Origin: Epiperipatus broadwayi
Lineage: Eukaryota; Onychophora; Udeonychophora; Euonychophora; Peripatidae
Direction of reading: 5' to 3'
Assembly: GCA_028023455.1 (NCBI GenBank)
Contig: JAQFVV010000031.1
Coordinates: 5,994,926 to 6,058,925, forward strand
DNA length: 64,000 nt
Positions 48,661-61,624 of the stretch are shown piece after piece. A model generated the notes under the pieces. That model saw only the letters and a list, made by a program, of their open reading frames with translations, was not told the DNA's origin and ran no database searches. Positions within the stretch are counted from its first letter, which is position 1. Each line of letters opens with the position of its first letter. Both the position numbers and the translations under genes were made by a program.

Positions 48661-51179
48661 ATAAAGCATATTAGATGGTGGAAATAGTCCAATATAAAAA
48701 TGGCAACTAGAACCTTCAGGAAAACACAAAGTGCATATATGTTTCTTTTATATATCTATTCTTGGTAATTCTACTATCTATTTAAGTGCAATTAGTAAAT
48801 GTAATCTTAACATATTCATTATAATAACGTATATAATATTATGTGCTCTTAATAAATGCTTAACCATACTTTCATCCCCAAAATCAAGACTTGGAAAAAA
48901 TTTATTTATACATGCTATTAAATAGTAATACAGGTAGATGCATACGGTTCAATATTAGTCATATTATGGACCACTTTGTGCACCATTTATTGACAATAAA
49001 GTAAATTGTTTATATTACTACATTTCAATTTTTTCTCATAGAAATAATAACAAAGCTAACTCATATTTATTAGGCTAGTTATTGGAAAGGTGGAGAATGT
49101 GTTTTCCTCCATATATGTAACTTATAATTAATAAATAAATAATTATTTAGGTTAATTATAAGCTGGATAGCTGAAAAGAAATTCTTAAGTTTGCTCTAAA
49201 ATTCTCGACTTCAAATTTCCAGTTGCGCGCATATTCATATCCTAAATTATAATCTCAGTAGGCATGCGCATGGGCGTCTATCAAGGCTAAAAGATTATCT
49301 TTTTTTACTCATTAAAATCTAATTTCATTTTTTTTACTCTGCGTATTTTTAAAAAAAATTATGTATAATTTTTGATTCTTTTCAAGACATTTAAAAAAAA
49401 AAAAAACTAACACAAACAGAGAAATATGTAATTGGGAAAACAAAAACTGCATAGAAAAATTCTAACACATTGTAACTGTAGTAAATCATGCAAATCATAA
49501 TAGATCAGCGATGCATGAGTTATCTATGAGTCACATTTGAGTTAATAATAATGAGATATTTTTACGATTTGCCTTTATGAAAAAAAATTTTTTTCAACTC
49601 TCAAAAGGGAAGACAATATGTTTCATTTTATATTGTTATTATTAAGTATTATAATAAAAAAAATTAGTTTCAAAAGTAAGTTTTTGGAGAGAAAATACAA
49701 TATTTTATTAATTCCTTTAAGTCATTTTAGCCTTCAGTTAGCTAAAATTTAAAGTCATAGTTTCAAGGTCAAGGTAAGATGTGCACAAAGAAACAAGTCG
49801 TTCGGATTAGATTTAAAAGCCTAAGAATTGTTTGTATTTCAAGTTTTTCAAAGATATTCATCATCAATATTTGAGGGCCAAAAACTAATATGGAAATGTG
49901 ATTATAACATTATCATATGGGAAATATAATTATTCATTTTTTCAAAAGGTGCTTTTGTAATAAATAAAATAAATTACTATTTCAAAAAATTTGTATTAAT
50001 GTAGGAATAGAAAGTTAAATACCATTGAATTATTTACATTTTTAAAGACCTTAAAATCTGCCGAATTGTTGTTTTAGCGGTTTAAATTACAATAAAATAA
50101 AACTAATTTGATCTTGTATTTGATCTTGTAAGATTTTCATCCACACACTAATATATATATATATAATAAAGGAGAAAGAAAGAAATGATGGAGTTAATCA
50201 CTGTTGTATAAAAATTATATAGAATTAATGCAGTTTGAGAGTTTATTTACTAACTAATGATCATCAATGCCATTAACACGATTATTAAAATTGACCTTAA
50301 ACTATTTAAAATTATATAATTAATATATTTTAAAAGAAAATTAGATGCAGAAACCATCCAATTCATTTATAATTATAAAGCCTTTTAAGAGTACAAGTTA
50401 TGAGCATAACTGTCTCAAAATCTATTTTTATCTTTCATTTCTCTTCTATCAGTAAAGTACATATTATTTTTAAAAAAATAAAGAATTAATGTATTTCTTG
50501 TACTTTTCTGGAAAAAAAATCTATTTGATTAAATAATTAAATAAGAATTTATCACTTATCTAGTATTAGTTAAGAATTTATGTCTTATAGAGTACTTCTG
50601 TAGGTAAAGACAAAAGGTAAAATTAAATTTGAAAAAATGACTAAGAAAATGAATGTACTTAGAAAAAAAGAATAAGGATGTATATATTTTTCATTTTATT
50701 TATTTGGTATTCTTTGTAATAGTAATGACCTGTTATTTTTAATATTAAAATAAAGTGTAATTATCTAAAACTAATAAGTAGATGATAAAAAAGATACCCA
50801 ACTGGAGTAACAGACAGAGAGAAAGTTTTTTTTTCTTGTTAATTAGAGCTGTAACCATGGCTGAGACAAGGTGAGATTCAATGGATCTGACTCATGGTTT
50901 ATGTCAACATGCTAAGAAACTTTGTAATAGGCATTCTAGAGAGAGATATTGGTGAGAACAACATTTCTAAGCTATTGAGAAACTGTTAAATCATGAGTTA
51001 TTGATTATCTAGCATGGAAAGCAGGCTATAGCTGAAAATCTTATTATGCTGGAGTAAAAACACTTATTTGTCTCTGCTGGTCAATTAAACATGGAATTAT
51101 GTAGCTTCCTGATAATGTCAATGTTAGATGTGATTCCTTGTACAGACATTGAACTAATGCAACAACAAGTAGTGCCTGT
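48661..51179. other. AT-rich DNA; 50.8-51.2 kb possibly interior of family T
   Basis: No gene recognised. From 50830 the base composition becomes less AT-rich and continuous with the family T copy that follows. The plus strand there has short open pieces (starting MAETR near 50858) broken by stops, which might be transposase remains of that element, but I cannot assign them. Confidence 0.35.
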
Positions 51180-51736
51180 CTCTTTCATCTGAGTTTGCTG
51201 CAATTAACAACCTCTTAAATTCCAGTGAGAGCTAAATACTTATATGTCTGGATATCACAAGCTTTATAAACAATTAGTAAAATCATTGTCTCAAAGTTTA
51301 ATCACTGATTACATTATCAACATAAAAGCATTAAAACAGCACAAGATGGAAGGTGGCACTAGTTGTACTTTCTCTTGTGACAAATCTGATTTCTTACCAG
51401 TTCACAAATGAACTGTATATAGTCAAATAGTGATCATGATTAATATATATATGAAAAAATGTAAAATTGAATACTGTAGTTAATAAAAAAAATAAAAAAA
51501 GTTTGTCTTGTATCATTTTTTTAAAAATATTTGAATTTTCTTATTAGTCATATTTTATTTCTTCATATTTTTGTGTGAATTTTAAAGTAATTTATTCTTG
51601 TTGCTTTGCTTTCATGTGATTTCTGAAAATTACAGAACATATTCCCCATTTTTTAAGGTAAGACTATTAATGTGCAATATTTTTAATGTGGGTTTTCTGT
51701 GGAACCTATCTACTGCATAAAATGAGGTCCAGGTGT
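51180..51736 (-). mobile_element. DNA transposon family T, copy B (one end)
   Basis: The end GAGGTCCAGGTGT at 51724-51736 corresponds to the 5' end of the copy at 14411. Reading the minus strand, the next 230 bases follow copy A (GGTTCC, then blocks of AAATTCACACAAAAA type), and a block near 51210-51300 (ATATCCAGACATA) matches copy A at 14810-14850. Copy B has about 100 bases of extra interior between these. No second inverted end was found, so its left limit is unknown and may reach about 50.8 kb. Confidence 0.8.
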
Positions 51737-52343
51737 ATATATCTTTTATAATTTATTGTCTTCCCCCAAACTTTTTTATTAATTATTATTCTTATTGTTA
51801 CTGTTGTTGTTATTATTTATTATTATTATTGTTTTTGTTGTTGTTGTTAATCGATATTAATTTAATTGAAATAATGCTGTTGTGTTAAAATATGCATTTC
51901 ATATAAGGTTAATGAAGATCATGGGCTAATGTAAGTTCAGTTTTCTTGCTTTATCTGATATTAATACAACTCACCTGAATATATATATATGTGTGTGTGT
52001 TTGTAATTTAAATATTTTAATTTTGTTCATATTATTTGCAAGTCTAGTTGTCTTTTTTCCTCTCTCATTCTAAATCAAACTGAAGTATATCTTGTTATAC
52101 ACATATTCTTTGTGCAATGAGTTGTTTGTCTGAGCTAATAATAGAAGAAAAGAGAAGCTAACATCTTACAAACTAAGGAGATATTTGAACTAGATTTATA
52201 GAGGTTTCTTATGTTAGAGATGATGCCTAAGTGATAGTATGGCATATATAAATAACATCTCTAGTGTCAATGATTTTATTTTCCCTGTGCTTGGACGTAT
52301 TTGTGGGAAAGATCAGAAAATATAGTTGTTGTTTTTTTTTATT
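51737..52343. other. AT-rich DNA, nothing recognised
   Basis: TTG/TTA-rich low-complexity stretch at 51780-51850; nothing else. Confidence 0.4.
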
Positions 52344-52440
52344 AAATGTCATAGCATCGGCTGGGTCACGAACCCGCAACCCGGGCAACTGCCTGCAAGT
52401 GCAAGGCAGTCGCGCTGACCTCTCGACCACCAATGCAAGA
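52334..52440 (-). mobile_element. tRNA-derived SINE, copy 5 (best tRNA-like fold)
   Basis: tRNA-like body 52436 down to 52354 (83 nt) with a 7-bp acceptor-like stem GCATTGG/CCGATGC and GGGTTCGTGACCC as box B. A-box-like GGTCGAGAGGTC is present. The anticodon arm region CTGCCTTGCACTTGCAGGCAG is expanded compared with CTGCCTTACAAGCAG of other copies. A tail of TATGACATTTAAT and A's follows. I treat it as a SINE because of the five relatives and the non-canonical anticodon loop. Confidence 0.85.
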
Positions 52441-53479
52441 CCAGTCACCGTGGTTATTTCTAACACCCATTAACTCCTGGTTTTAAGTCCTCATACATTC
52501 TAATGTACAATTGTACAAGTCTAAAAATGGGAAGTAAAAAGCTAAGCCCATTTCATTATGATAGATAACAATAATTTTATATTACGATAATTTAAATTAA
52601 CAAAATGGAATTGCATATATAAACTAATTGATTTCAACTCTTAATATATTTAGCCACTTATAATTAGTTAATTTTAAAAATATATTGAAAAAAAACATTT
52701 CACTAATTGCTTTCATTACCAGATATCTGTCTGAAATATATCTTTCATTATTATTTTTAAATAAATTTAATCCTGAAACTTTGGAAAGGTTTAAGTAGAA
52801 AATTAAAGATCAATATTCTCCTTCAAAATGGAAATGAATTTATCTACATAATTAATTTAAAAAAATAATGTAAAATGTTCAATTTATAATTCATGAATTC
52901 TTATAAATTATTGAAGTACTTCTTTAAAATAATGTCACCAAAGTGCAATTTATTTTTAAAACAAGATTGTTTTTTATTGTTTTAAAACGCAACTTTTGTA
53001 CTGTTGACTATTATTTTATTTCCTGTTATTTAATACTCTTAGAAGCTTGGCAAGTTAAATGTGTTAATTAAGCTACAATAAACATTATATATGTTTATTA
53101 AAAATTTATTACCGCTTTTACATTTGAACTAAAAGTTTAAAGGAACAGCCATTACAAGGCTTTTATAGAAACAAACTTCACAATTTACTTTTGAACGATA
53201 TTATTTTTTTAATCATTTTTAGATGTTATTTAAAAAAATAATTTTACTTGTTGATTTTTTTTTTTAAAAAAATAAATAATTTACGACATATCTAACACGC
53301 CAGAGTTTTATTTCTTAGCTAAAAGCAACAACTTATCAATCTATAGGTTAATATTGAATTATTATTTTGATTTCCAACGATCAGTTAACTAACTAAAAAA
53401 TTGTAAGCTTGATTGAAACTTGCAAAAAATAGATTTTACATGATGAGATATAAAATCTATATACATATACTTTAACAAA
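52441..53479. other. AT-rich DNA, nothing recognised
   Basis: No feature supported. Confidence 0.4.
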
Positions 53480-56060
53480 ATCACTTTACTTATATTGCCT
53501 CCAATTGAGGCCTGATTTACATTCATCAATATAATCGAAGCAATTATCAACAACTACACAAAGAAGAGTAAAACTCATTCAACCTTATTAAAAAATGGAA
53601 ACCATTAATACAAACTTAAAACAACACCAAACAACTCAATCTCAATTAACTTAATACTTGAACTCAAGATGAAATATTAAGAAATACAAAACATGATTGG
53701 TGAATACCTTGCCACAAAAAAAAAACAATAACTTTCCTAGCACAACCACATAACTGATCCGAAGATACATCTGCTGGGCCCTGGGGCATAAAGACATAAG
53801 AACAGTGACTTCTTTTATCTCAGTCAATGGAAAAATGCACAATGGATTAAATATGCTTCTGGAGATTTACAACTACTCCAAAGAAAAACTACAAAAATCC
53901 ACTCTCCATCACATCTTTATCCCGGAAAAGATTTATGAAGAACATGAACTTGAAATCACAGAAGATGATATTTTAACAAACTCAAATCCTTCCCCAACAA
54001 TACACATCATGGCCCACATGCCATCTCAAAATTCCTTCTATTCCACATAAGCCATTACACTGTATCAATTATCAACAACCAAATCAAACTCCTATCAGAA
54101 AAAAATATTAAACAATTGATGGATCATTCTTAAAGAAAAACATTCTTCTTTTCCTACTTGAAAACATAAGACTTATCCCAACAATCCCAATCCTTATTAA
54201 AATCATATAGTCCATTATCAAAGATAAAATACAACCCATCATTCTTCCTTTAATATCCAAAAACTAATTTGCAAAAAATGACTCATCAACTACAGAACCC
54301 ATTACCCTCTTCAAATTCATTACAGACCATATTAGAACAACCAGAAAATCCAGCTTTTTTGTCATACGGCTTGACATCGCAGCTGCTTTTGACTCTGTAT
54401 GCACTGACCTCTTAGAATGAGTAAAATCTTATGAAATCCACAAGAAAATCAATTAGATAATTGCCAATTTATTAAATAACCATGAGATATATATCATCTT
54501 AAATGGCAAAAGCACACCTGGCTTCAAATCTCATAATTCAACCCCCCAGGGTTCACCTCTGAGTGCAATCTCATTCATTACTTACATTTATCTTTTATTA
54601 TTGGAAATAGAAAAGAAACTTCCAGGAATTTACATACCAAGGAATTCAAAAAACCAATAACTCACATCTCTTTCATGGATGACCTGGCAGTATTTCCTTC
54701 CATCAAAGAAATATCTCTGTCAATTATCAAGGTTATTACACAACTACTCAGAAAAATATAAACTCCAATTTAACCTAGATAAATCAGCAGCATGGATAAT
54801 TTTGACAGGCAATTCAATTAAGTCTCAATTGAATGCAAACTTCACAACTTCCTAGGGTTCCCAATTTTCAAATCCACAACAGCAATGAGAAATACCATTC
54901 AAGACTCAACTCTATCAATGATTCAAAACATTACAAAAGCATCATAAAAGTTTTACCTCTCCATAGATGCTAAAATAACACTCATCAATATCCTCATCTT
55001 CCCCAGACTAAACTACTTTATGCCAGCAATACAATAGACAAATGCATTCAAAATCAAAATCAATTCACTGTGCTCCACATTAATATGGAACAAAAATAGT
55101 GGCAATCAGCAGAATAAATCTTCAGAGACAATCTAAACATAATGGATTATCTCTCCTCTCCATAGATATCTTTTATTACCAGAGATATCTTTTATTAACA
55201 GAGAGCATACAATGCCATCCACAAGACTATGTTAAAATATCAATGCATTACCAAATTTATCTAAATTTCTCCTACCAACACTCCACCACCCTACTTAAAT
55301 GAATTTGTTTCTATTCCATCTCAAAATCACCATAGAAACAACTAACCCAAATAGCCCAACATATTCTCTCAAAATTAAATTCTGGGATGATAAGTAAAAT
55401 TTTGATTCCAGCACACATCTTTCTGAAGATCTACAACAAACAATTAATCCATAAGTTCAAACATTGGTTCTTGGGAACAAAATTCCTAGATTTCTTGATC
55501 AAAATTAACCTGGAAGCCCTACCAACAAATCATTTCCTATCATTTAGAAGAGGAATCTTCACGATAGATCCAATGTGCTCTCTGTGCCAAAGATCAGAAG
55601 AGACCCCCTGCCATTGTATATCCCAATGCCAAACACTGCTACCATCTAGTAACACCACATTATTTATCACCAAATAAAACATATGTGCAATCTCCAACCT
55701 CATAGAGGCTATTAAAATAGGTCACTACCCATCATTAAGAATTGCTTACCTTCATGCTATTTATAACTTGGACAATTCAATGTCATCTATGCTTCAACCA
55801 TACTGCAAGCTTAACTCCTTCACTTTTCTTTAAAAAAGTAAATAAAAATCAATAATAGAGACAAAATATTAGCACCTCCTGACATCTATATAACCACATG
55901 GAGCTCTAAGTACCTCATAAGCATAACAAATTGATTAACTGAGAAGTACAAAATATCTCCCCCCTCCCTCCTCCAACAAAAGCAAACTCTAAAACCCAGA
56001 AGAAATCTCTTAAGAACAAAATCGGACAGAAATCATTATATACAACACTTTGTTTTAAAT
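53480..56060 (+). pseudogene. Relic of a second non-LTR retrotransposon (not RTE)
   Basis: This block differs from its surroundings in being A/C-rich on the plus strand. Conceptual translation, with many stops, gives reverse transcriptase landmarks in order: FFVIRLDIAAAFDSV (about 54357-54400, motif A), STPQGSPLSAISFITYIY near 54540 (motif B), and a motif-C-like ISFMDDLAVF near 54670. Near the end, an open piece 55387-55677 has LPTNHFLSFRRGIF and CSLCQRSEETPCHCISQC, a C-X2-C-X8-H-X4-C knuckle. A cysteine knuckle after the reverse transcriptase and an M-D-D motif C resemble R2/NeSL-type LINEs that carry a restriction-like endonuclease; the downstream LAPPDIYI would be in the right place for such a nuclease, but this clade call is tentative. 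No target duplication or tail was recognised. Confidence 0.75.
55387..55677 (+). pseudogene. LINE C-terminal zinc-knuckle segment
   Basis: The longest stop-free part (96 codons) of the 53.5-56.1 kb LINE relic. After KFKHWFLGTKFLDF it has LPTNHFLSFRRGIF and then the Cys-Cys-His-Cys knuckle CSLCQRSEETPCHCISQC. The ATG at 55387 is internal to the ancestral polyprotein rather than a start. Confidence 0.75.
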
Positions 56061-56636
56061 GACTAAAAGCAGGACCTTTAAAGAACCTAGAAATTTGTAA
56101 GTATTACCATAAGTAACATAGAGTTACAAAAAAAAATCTGAATAATTTTTATTAAAAAAAAATCATGAAACACCTTTATTATTTTTGCTGAAAAAATATT
56201 ATTTCCTCCTTTCCAAACAAATATAATAAAAATATAAAGTTTTTTTTTTTTTATGTATATACGATTGACTTTATTTTTTGCATATATACACACATATATA
56301 TAAACTAGTTATTTTTTAATTAAAGTAAGTTGCCTTATTCAAATTAATATTATAAAATTAATATTTAAGGAATAGACATTTGTAATATATTTTATAATAA
56401 AAAATATTAACTAAACAGATATGATATTGAATGCTTATTTTCAATTATCTTAAATGAAAGCTTATATTAATGAAGAATATTTTATTTAGCCAATACCATT
56501 TTTATTGCATAAACAAAAATATCAAAAGGATAAATTGAAGCAAGGAAAAGCTATTAATTTCAATTATGCTCAAATATTGATAAAAAAGTATATTCCTGTA
56601 GAATAAACATAAATGAACTTGCTTATGCTTATCCTC
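56061..56636. other. AT-rich DNA, nothing recognised
   Basis: No feature supported. Confidence 0.4.
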
Positions 56637-56650
56637 AAAAGAAAATAATT

Positions 56651-56745
56651 TTTCGTCAAGCATTGGTGTGGTCAGCACAGCCGCCTTACAAGCAGTTGTC
56701 CCGGGTTTGCAGGTTCGCTTTGCAGCCATTGCTTTGACACATGGA
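56651..56745 (+). mobile_element. tRNA-derived SINE, copy 6, with 14-bp TSD
   Basis: tRNA-like body from GCATTGG at 56660 to GCCATTGC near 56731, then TTTGACACATGG. The A-box region is shortened, while CGCCTTACAAGCAG is kept in the anticodon arm. AAAAGAAAATAATT at 56637-56650 is repeated at 56746-56759, an expected retroposition duplication. Confidence 0.88.
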
Positions 56746-56759
56746 AAAAGAAAATAATT

Positions 56760-58637
56760 ATTTTATAAAATATAAAAATGAGAAAAGTGTATGGGAAAAT
56801 GGCTTATAAATTATTGTTGTAAGTAGTAAAGCATAATAATGAAATGATTCATACATGTATATTAAAAAAGTGATTCAACTATAATTTTTATTAAACCTTT
56901 ATAATATTTATGGGTGTTTCATGTTCAAACATATTTAAATAAGTAATACTTACCAAAGATGCATTAGACTTATCAAAAATTTACTTCATTATTGTTAGTA
57001 TTGATTTCTCAATATTTTACATATTTTCCTGGATGTTGCTAGCCAATGGAGAAGATAAAATTAATAATTTACAAGAAAGTGTTAAGTATCATTATGAAGT
57101 CTATAATAATGCAGACCAGAGAAGAAGAAGAAGAGAGAGAGAAAAAAATAAACACTATTTTTTGTCTTTGCTTATAGTTTTCAAATATAAATGTAAATAT
57201 GGTATTTGATATTAAGTTTTGTATTAAGGTATTAGAATTTTATATTGTGATGTATTAATGCTTTATATTTTTAATGTTTATTTTTAAATTGATGTTTCTA
57301 AAATATACACTTAAAAAATTAATGTAGTATGTGTGGATTTGAAAAAAGAGAGATTATGAGTAAAACAATGTTTTATGTTTGTATTATAAAGTAAGGTTAT
57401 TTAAATTAATTTAGTGGATGTTTTTAAATATAAAAATATTTAATAAGCAGATTGATATTCTCATAATGAATCAAGAGATGGAATTCATGGTAATAAAAAA
57501 AGATCTATCTTAAATAGTAATATCAAATGGTGCAATGAATTGAATGATGAAAGTAATGAAATAAATCTGATGTCAGTTTTCTGTTATAACAGTAAAATAT
57601 TGACATTTGTCAAATTATATATAGTTTGTTTTGTAATATATAATTGTTAAATTTGTAGAATAATAATTGATGGGAATATGATATTGGAATATTAGTCATG
57701 TGGATTATAATTACAGTCAGATAAGTTATCATTTCAGGATGGGATGAAATATCTTCTTGAAGAACTGATAAAAATAGTATAATGGAATTGGTTTACGTGA
57801 CACCCATATCTGTACCAGTGGTACAAAAATGAGAGGAATTTCCACAAAATAAGGATGTTGATTTCCATAAGAGATTAATGTATAAGTCTGGATATTGGAG
57901 TACGCTCATTGAGATAAAAAATGACTCTTTGCCAAGATATAACATTCCATTTTAAAAAAAGGAGACCTTTATTTCCATATTTGAAGATGATAGATTATCA
58001 AAAACAGTTTCTTATCTACATAATTCTATTAGATAGTAAAGATATGTATATAATAAGCATCCTATAAAAACCAGTTATTTATTTTTAGATATATTATAAT
58101 TTTCTTCCTAGGTGATAGAGGTGTTTTAGAGAAATAAGTATAAATGCAAAACAAATTTTATAGTAGTAAAATAATAATTTAATGTTTCAATGTTAAAAAA
58201 ATAAAACCGGGATCAATGATGAGAATTAAAATAAGATAAAGAATGAATAGAATGGATGATTATCTAGTAGTAAATAAATCTTGATTCAATTAATTATTTC
58301 AACATGCTATACATCTTATATTGAAAAGCATAATACTATAAACCTGAATTTTATATGTAAGTTTTATTAATAGAGTTTACATAGATTTTTAAAAAAATAT
58401 GAAATTTAATAAAGTATCCTGTGTTTATGTAAGATATATGAAAAGAGTAATGTATTATATCATTAAATGGAAGACGACTAAAAATCCAACTGATATGAAG
58501 AACTCATGAACAGTGTAATTGAGCCCTAACATGAAAGAAAGTGTACATGTTGAGGGTAATTAATTAAATATTTACAGAATAGAATACTTGCATAAAATAA
58601 ATGTTAAATTTAAAATGGGTATGTATAGTTAATGTAC
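56760..58637. other. AT-rich DNA, nothing recognised
   Basis: A small GAA/GAGA-rich patch lies at about 57120-57147. No gene supported. Confidence 0.4.
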
Positions 58638-58650
58638 TTATTTTATCAAT
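58638..58650. repeat. 13-bp target site duplication (left) of P6
   Basis: TTATTTTATCAAT, repeated exactly at 58889-58901. Confidence 0.9.
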
Positions 58651-58888
58651 ATATGCAGGATTCAAACTAGGCTTTCACACGACCCACGACTCTCAGTGAC
58701 ATCTTATACTGCTGACCCACCTGATCACACACATGTTGAAAAGGTAAATAATCACCAATTACATGTGTGTGATCAGATGGGTCAGCAATATGAGTTGGCT
58801 CTGAGAGTTTGTGGATCGTGTGAAAGTCTGAGTTTGAATCCCGCTTGTATTACATATATAAATGCAGGTGTTAAGCCTGTAAAATGTA
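58651..58888. mobile_element. Family P element, copy P6: compact foldback with 13-bp TSD
   Basis: Arms 58654-58753 and about 58758-58844 are inverted copies: GATTCAAACT pairs with AGTTTGAATC, CTTTCACACGA with TCGTGTGAAAG, and TGATCACACACATGT with ACATGTGTGTGATCA. The 238-bp element is bounded by the perfect 13-bp repeat TTATTTTATCAAT. The ribozyme body is deleted: on the minus strand only the strand downstream of the predicted self-cleavage site, TTGGTGATTATTT, remains, and the switch to the inverted arm falls within a base or so of that site. The ORF at 58696-58905 is a by-product of the palindrome. Confidence 0.85.
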
Positions 58889-58901
58889 TTATTTTATCAA
58901 T
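58889..58901. repeat. 13-bp target site duplication (right) of P6
   Basis: TTATTTTATCAAT, an exact match to 58638-58650. Confidence 0.9.
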
Positions 58902-60150
58902 GTAAATAATTGTACAGATATTGCATTAATTTTATATGTATTTTATACTTTACTTATGTCATATAATACTTAATAATTTGTTATTGATTATTAATGTTGT
59001 TCAAATCAACAAATATTTTAAAATAAATTTTAGACTAGTGGCTTTATTTCTACTCAGAATTATTTCTATCACAGTGTCATATCAAAAGCACATAAATTAT
59101 ATAGGTAATTACAATTGCAAGTATAAATATGAATAATTTATGCAGAAGATATTATTAAAAAGAAGAACTTAATAAATTATTTATTACTTGAAAATTATAA
59201 TTATTTAAGAATTGCCATTTAAAAGTACCACTTCACAGATCAAGTCACATTATTATTATTTTAAAATAATTTTAAATTAATTCTTAGAATAAATTTAAAA
59301 TGTTATATTAATTTAAAAGATAGATTATTAATAAAATATATTATAAGGTATAGTTTTATTTTAAAATATAATTTAAAAGAGTAGATGTTAATTAAATTCA
59401 TGTATTGAAGTGAATAAAAAGGGGAGTTTGTTATAATTGTCTTATAAAGTTTCTAATGATAGTAAAAGAATAGTTCTGCTTTGTAATTAATATTTGTATA
59501 CTGAATATATTTAGTATTCAAGTATAATTAAATTATTTATGGGGAAGTAAGATAGTAAATAATAAATAATATTATATTATGATTATTAGAGCTATGTTAA
59601 TTTTAATAAGAAAATTTAATGTAGGTTTATAATGTAAGGGTTGTTTGTTATTGAGGTGATTGTATCTTAATAAAATCTCCCCTATTATCCATTTTTTTAT
59701 TATTAGTACTTGTTCTTTTATTATAAAGGAATAATTATGATCCTTGAGATATTCATAAGGTAGCAATAATTACTGTAAGGTATTTTAGAATGTATTTTAT
59801 TTTATTATTTTATATGTAGTCTATTAAATAGGTGAAAGGAAGAATAATCATTATTTCTAATAAAAGATTATGCTAGTCATTGTCTTTGTGGGGATTTTTC
59901 TAATGATTATATTAGGATAAGAGTTGGAAGATTTCTACAGTAGCAATGCCAATGGGGAACACATTCAATATATCTTCTCAATATTGTAACAACTAGATTG
60001 TGACCATCTCATAAATCTACCTTATGTTTTAGATATTGTATGTTTTTAGTTAAATATTTAGTCTCACCAAATAGCGTTTTTATATGTTTTATACTTTGAT
60101 ATGTGAGCTGAGCTCAGAAGAAAATATGGAGCAAGAGAAATAGTGATGAA
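58902..60150. other. AT-rich DNA, nothing recognised
   Basis: Extremely AT-rich; no coding, RNA or repeat feature supported. Confidence 0.4.
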
Positions 60151-60461
60151 ATCAATATGTAAATAAGGCACAGTATTTAAATTAGATGTTCCATTTTATT
60201 GATAATGGGCCATAAAAAGCGTTTCTCTTGAATAAATGGGGATCACTTGCAATAGTACAAACCTTTTTATATTTTTTTCTTGATAGAGGACACATCTTTT
60301 CCCCTCCATTATTAAAAAAAATATGTGCAGAGAAAGATATTTTTGATGAGGCTTGGGTTTTTGCAAGATATCATCATTCAATCAAGGGAAAAGATTTATG
60401 TGTTTCCTTATCAAGAAAATGGAACATAATTTACATACTGTGTCTTATTTACATATTGGTC
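60151..60461. repeat. Foldback inverted repeat
   Basis: CAATATGTAAATAAGGCACA at the left pairs with TGTGTCTTATTTACATATTG at the right; TGTTCCATTTTATTGATAA pairs with TTATCAAGAAAATGGAACA. The arms are roughly 140 bp, with the centre near 60306. The two overlapping ORFs on opposite strands (60196-60381 and 60228-60497) reflect this symmetry, not genes. Confidence 0.85.
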
Positions 60462-60713
60462 TTCACCACTATTAAAAAACAGACAATGATTAGATAATCC
60501 CAATATAGATAACAATCAATAATTTGAAATTGTTTTCAAGGCAATCTTTTAACAATAAATGTGGAATATCATATTTATTAGTATTCTAATATATTTATAT
60601 AGACACTAAAGATTGTACTTGACTACAGAGACTAAAATTATTGATACAAATAAGACTTACGACACCATTTTGAATTTTTAAAAAAAACATTACAACAAAT
60701 ATAATTTATAACA

Positions 60714-60975
60714 TATCCTTGACCTCATTGAAAAAATAAACTGAAGTGGGATTGGATGGGACATATTTCTAGAAGAGATGATAATAGATGTACAATTGAA
60801 ATATTAAACTGGATTCCAAGAGATTGCAAAAGACTCAGAAAGAGACCACATGTAATATGGATGGATGAATGAAATAGGAAAGTGTGCAGGTGTGATGTAG
60901 AGGAGAGAAGCTTAAGATGGGAGATGAATTGAACTTGGAGAGACCTTCATCATGCAGTTGATTGATACTTGTTAT

Positions 60976-61009
<34 letters not shown>

Positions 61010-61010
61010 A
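60714..61010 (+). mobile_element. RTE LINE 3' end (copy 4), heavily 5'-truncated
   Basis: The last 260 bases match the C-terminal coding end of the 30.95-33.76 kb LINE: GACCTCATTGAAAAAAT, AGAAGAGATGATAATAGATG and GAGAGACCTTCATC are shared. It closes with a long TGA repeat tail (about 60975-61010). Indels break the frame. Confidence 0.93.
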
Positions 61011-61624
61011 TTGTCAAAAAGAGCAAATTTCAAAGAATGCAATAAAGCTGATAAAATGGTCATTACTTTAAAAAATAAGACAGAAGAAATTTTTAATACT
61101 TTTAAAAATGTGTATTTTTACATTGGTTCACAAATTCTAAATTTTGTATGTTAAATGTTAAAATGACATTTTCATAGACACTTTCATCACATTTTCATAA
61201 AATTCTGGGAAAAAATGATATATAACTTGTCTTACCTGATATAATTTTTTATTGTAAAAATTATAAAACTAAGCAATTGGTGAATTTCATTTTTACTAGC
61301 AGACTCTGATCTTGCCCTTCCATGCAGGATATCTGTTAGAAATATGTTTGGTTTTAGTGGTGGCAAAGAAATAGCAGTAAGAACAGTGCATGAGATATTA
61401 TGTGAAAATAACTTAAGCAAATTTTAATATATGAAAAAATATATTTAATTATTATATTAATGAATTATGAGAGGGGTGGCAACCTAAAATATGTATTCTT
61501 TTCAAGTAAAAAGATATTCAAAAAAATAAATATCAAACAAATATAAATTTCTCTAAGATAAAGTGAATAAAAAATAAATAAATCAATAAACATCAAAATA
61601 AACAAATTTATTATATGACTATAA
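61011..61624. other. AT-rich DNA, nothing recognised
   Basis: No feature supported. Confidence 0.4.

Noticed and set aside
52354-52436. A functional tRNA gene
   Set aside because: Although the acceptor-like stem and box B are good, the anticodon loop is abnormal and five diverged relatives with retroposition duplications show it is a SINE.
59400-60000. Nuclear mitochondrial insertion, suggested by the extreme AT content and TTTTATTATTTTA style
   Set aside because: No recognisable mitochondrial protein or RNA motif could be read in any frame.
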